Below the pieces are notes generated by a model. The model was not told the origin of the DNA and ran no database searches. It saw only the letters and a list, made by a program, of their open reading frames with translations. This document shows positions 60,346-64,000 of a DNA stretch of 64,000 nt, in pieces; position 1 is the first letter of the stretch, and each line of letters begins with the position of its first letter. Both the position numbers and the translations under genes were made by a program. Source of the stretch: Sarcophilus harrisii (Eukaryota; Chordata; Mammalia; Dasyuromorphia; Dasyuridae). The DNA lies in contig NC_045427.1 of the NCBI RefSeq assembly GCF_902635505.1, positions 260,173,922-260,237,921 on the forward strand, written 5' to 3'.

Positions 60346-61840
60346 TTCCAATATATGACCTACAAAGATAGCAGGTACATGTGAAACTGTCCATCTCCAG
60401 CTCTTCTCCAACCTTCTATTAAGGTTTTTAATCTACATTGCCAGTATTGTTCTTATCGAAATTCTAGCTCTCTTTCTATATCTATATCTGGCAGTAGTTC
60501 TCAGGCACACATGTTGCCTTTAGAGACTTCAATGGAGTTCCAGGCCCCTTTTCAATTCCATTTGTAGTATCCTTTCAACTGGACCACTGTCTCTTTGTAA
60601 AGATCAAAACTCAAAGGACATATTAAATAGAAGAATTATATCACTAATATAAACCCAATTCACTGATCCCACTGGCCCGCTGCTTCCCAAAGGAAGGTCA
60701 GCAGGACAATGAGAATCTAAAATGTGGGGAATACACAGCTCACTTAGAAAATTTGCCATTTTCTAACTATAAAAGGGGTTTAACCTAACTTTTTGACATA
60801 TTCAGCCTATATTCTAAATGTAATATAAATATTTTCGTGTGACTTATTCTTGGAATATGGAACATTGCTTAAATCACTGTTTTGGCTACAGGCTCTAGGA
60901 AAGTAAGGTGCCAAAGTTAAAACTTGGTTTGAATCAGATTTTTTTTAAATAGAGAAAAAAGAGGAGAAGGGGGATGAAGCAAAAAATAGAGAAAGGACAA
61001 GGGGAAAACAACATTACCTTAACTAACTGATTTTTTAGTTTGCAAAATTCTACCCACTCCTAAAGAAATCATTCATGAACTCTAAGTTCTTCCTAAGAAC
61101 ACCCTCTTTTTAAAAAGAATAAATGTAGAATGCCAAATTATGGAACTGCAGATCTTCATATTAAGCAAATCACAATGGTAAATGCATATATTAAATGTAA
61201 TAATTGGGTCAAAACAAGGATTATTAAAACCAAAAAATTAATCACACATCACTGTGGCATTATATACATTGAAATAAGTCCCTTACTGGTTCTTTTTAAG
61301 GAAAGGATGAGGAGAAGAGAGAGGGATTCAAAATGTAAGAATATCTTCACTAAACTCCTTTGATTTCATTTTCATCAAGACCAAAGTTCAGCCCTTTTTT
61401 CCTGTAGCTGAAGATTCTTGAAGGCTTGTGGGGGGTCCTGAGGAATGTGAGAGAATGTCTGTGATGGAAGCAGTGAGGCAGAGAAGGCATTTTCCTTTTT
61501 GCTCTGACCCTATACAAGCTTAGGTTTATCAGCTCTTAGCTCTCTCTTTGCAAACACCAGTTGCCTGCCAAGGGATGGAAAGAAAATAGGAAACCACAAG
61601 CTCTGTCTGTAATTAAAAAGGCAATTTCAGTTAAGGGAGAAAAAAAACACAACAGAATGGATCAGGGATTGAGGTAAGAACTCTACAATTATCTTAAAAA
61701 TAAAGCTGTAGTCAGGAAATGAATATGCAGAGATACTACTACAGGGACACTTTAGCAAGTACTTCATACTACACTTGGCTTGACTGAATATGCTGATGTT
61801 TGTCATAAGTCTTATTTTCAGATGGTAATTTTTCCTGTCT
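60346..61840. other. Probable FSIP1 intron, nothing recognised
   Basis: AT-rich, no exon seen. Confidence 0.4.
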
Positions 61841-61844
61841 TTAT

Positions 61845-61845
<1 letters not shown>

Positions 61846-61892
<47 letters not shown>
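61846..61892. repeat. (TA)n microsatellite
   Basis: About 18 TA units with CATA edges. A weaker TA/CA tract lies at 62145-62220. Confidence 0.9.
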
Positions 61893-61895
<3 letters not shown>

Positions 61896-62309
61896 TACAT
61901 ACATACACCATATATGTGTTTATGTATATGTATGTGAGTATGATCTTCCCTGTAGGAAACTATAAGTGAAAACAAGAGCATGAAGTCAAGTTAGCAGAGA
62001 AAAGGCCAGGTTTCTATCTCCCCTATCTGGCAATAAGTACCTATTGGCAATGTGTATGTTTTTTCCTATCAAGGCCCATTGCCTCAATGAAAAATAAAAT
62101 TAATTTAAGCACAAAACTTAATAACAATGAAATGTAAGAGTTTCATTATATATATATATTTGCATATATATACACACACATACACAGATACACATATGTA
62201 TATGTATATCCACACATATATCTAACTTATTTTTAAAATTTAGAACTATAAATATAAATTTTATTCAATAAATACAAGATATTATCATAAAAGTGTCATG
62301 ATCAATTTA

Positions 62310-63860
62310 AGGAAAGGGGAAAGGAGAGGAGATGGACAAAAGGGAGAAGAAATTATCTTCTGGGACACAGACAAGACCCAAAAAAGAAGCAGTGATTTCA
62401 GTAATCTTGAAGCACTTGGCTGGGATGGGAAGAGAAGAAAGAGGAAGAGGAAGTCTGAAAGAAGTGGGATTTGACCTGAGTCTTAAAGGAAGCCTGAAAA
62501 CAAAGTGGAGAAGGGAGGGTATTCCAAGTAAGAGGGGCAGCCAGTTTAAAGGCAAGTCAGTAAGGAGATAAAGTTTTGAACATAAAAAACAACAAAACCA
62601 ATATTGCTTAATCTAGAGAAAATAGTAAAGTGTAAAATGACTAAAACAATAGGAAGACAAATAATGAATGCTAGATATAAGTATAAATATTTATATTTAT
62701 AAATATAAATTTAAAAAATAAAAATAAATATATAAATAATTAAATACTAGAAATAACGTTTTATATTTGATCTTGGAATAACAGGGAACCACTGAGTTTA
62801 TTGAGTTCACAGTGGGGGTGAAGGGAAGGGGAAATGACATAATCAGACCTATGCTTTAGAAAAATTACTTTGGCAACTGAGTGGAGGATATATTGGAATG
62901 ATGAGAGACAAAGTAAGGAGACGAATGCTACTGGAATAGTCTAGGGATAAAGTATCAAGGGCTTGCATAATGGCAGCAGAACAATAGTTCGAGAGGAGGG
63001 GAGATATGTCTAACTATATGATACAGATATAGCAAAGAAGATGGAGAAAGAGAGTTCAAAGAGGAGAATTAGAAGAGAACAGTGTCATGAAAACTAGAGA
63101 AGAATGAATATCCAGGGGAAGAGGGTGGTCATCAGGATCAAAGATTACAAAAAGGTAAAAATAGATTCAAACTTAGGAAAATCCATTAGATTCTACAATT
63201 AAAAGATCACTGACAACTTTGGGAAGTAGAACTTCAGTTGAATGATGAGATTGGAAACCAAATTGCTAAGATTTTAGAATTGAGCATGATGGAAATAAAT
63301 AAGAGGATAAGATAGCCTTCTTAAGGAATTTAGCTGAGAATAGGAAAAGATAGGATGAGACTAGTAGTAAGAAGAAGGATGGCAAAGACATGGACATGTT
63401 TATAAGAAACAGGGAAGCAGTTAGTAATTAGAAAGACACAAGTTGTTATCTTCTTCCACACTAGAAAGGGACCTAGAAAGTCTACTGGATTGTGAGACAA
63501 ATGATAAAATCACAAAACAATAATCAAATAAAGATTTATGAGAGTTCATGAACATGAAAGTAGAATAGCTGTGAGTGAAAGATAGACCAAAAGTATAGTC
63601 TTCTCTTTATGTAGCTAAGGTAAAGTTATAAAAATTAACTAGAATGATAAATTGAAAAGTTGAGTACTTGAGAGAATATATATGAGTGTGGTTGTGAATA
63701 TACACATATAGGTACATCTATATGTGTGTGTGTTGACATCTCCTCATATAAGGGCCAGAGAAGAAAAATATAACCACTAACTTCATTGAGGAAAGGAAGG
63801 ACCCTAGGGGTCTGCTATAATAGTTATTAGAATCTTAATTAATTTACATAAATTTGGATT
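62310..63860 (+). repeat. Long ancient interspersed repeat, copy 2
   Basis: 'gggatttgacctgagtctta', 'tattccaagtaagaggggca', 'gacataatcagacctatgct', 'ggaatagtctagggataaag' and 'cttcttaaggaatttagctg' follow the same family order as 2276-3990. An A/T-rich patch interrupts it at 62690-62750. Noncoding. Family not named. Confidence 0.5.
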
Positions 63861-64000
63861 GAACAATCATCAAAAGAGAGATTCTGAGTGAGGATAGGAA
63901 AAGAAGGGCCTAGAAGAGTCTAGGAGGGTCTAGAAGGTGGCATCTATAGTACAGAGACAGATGAACTACCCCAAGACAAAGCCCAGAGCTTTCCTTTAGA
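63861..64000. other. Right edge, nothing recognised
   Basis: Purine-rich, possibly the decayed end of the repeat to the left. Confidence 0.3.

Noticed and set aside
61380-61410. Possible upstream FSIP1 exon on the minus strand after a CTACAG acceptor-like site
   Set aside because: No frame gives the expected coiled-coil sequence (such as LREIDEKLKMM), and stops appear at once.
62307-62571. Frames of about 80 codons on both strands
   Set aside because: They lie in the ancient noncoding repeat; no conservation visible.

Overview
This is vertebrate nuclear DNA, and almost certainly marsupial. Genes are split into exons with GT/AG introns, and the space between them is filled with mammalian repeats. 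The repeats are of marsupial type: tRNA-derived SINEs beginning GGCAGCTAGGTGG, CORE-SINEs (MAR1/MIR-like), SINEs with an RTE/BovB-like 3' tail, a marsupial L1 lineage with several young 5'-truncated copies, CR1/L3 relics and hAT elements. The SINE set suggests an Australian marsupial, but I cannot name the species.

One gene is complete. THBS1 (thrombospondin-1) lies on the + strand, with its promoter near 11.4 kb, coding exons from 12547 to 26807, and a 3' UTR ending near 28.95 kb. All 22 exons can be placed. Their phases agree and the joined coding sequence is 3519 nt (1172 residues plus stop), against 1170 in human. The domain order is the standard one: signal peptide, N-terminal TSPN domain, trimerising coiled coil, VWC, three type 1 repeats, three EGF-like repeats, type 3 calcium-wire repeats (with RGD) and the C-terminal lectin-like domain.

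The second gene is FSIP1 (fibrous sheath interacting protein 1), on the - strand and convergent with THBS1 as in human. Only its last two coding exons are identified: 43864-43366 and 32851-32796. They join in phase and give the conserved C-terminus. The rest of the gene should lie to the right, partly beyond the window.

Layout: 1-9.3 kb is repeat-rich intergenic DNA with a nested L1 pair. From 9.3 to 11.4 kb is mostly unique DNA upstream of THBS1. From 11.46 to 28.95 kb is THBS1, with few repeats. From 29 to 30.6 kb is the short gap between the two 3' ends. From 30.6 to 64 kb is FSIP1 3' UTR, intron and unresolved DNA, full of SINEs, L1 pieces, two endogenous retrovirus LTR fossils, two hAT elements, an RTE relic and microsatellites.

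I found no new biological system. The points most worth a second look are protein differences in THBS1 (a CSVTCG motif in all three type 1 repeats, and a longer, diverged linker before VWC), the overlapping TATA-like/CArG core promoter, several insertions dated relative to each other by target-site duplications, and the two LTRs that bracket the penultimate FSIP1 exon.
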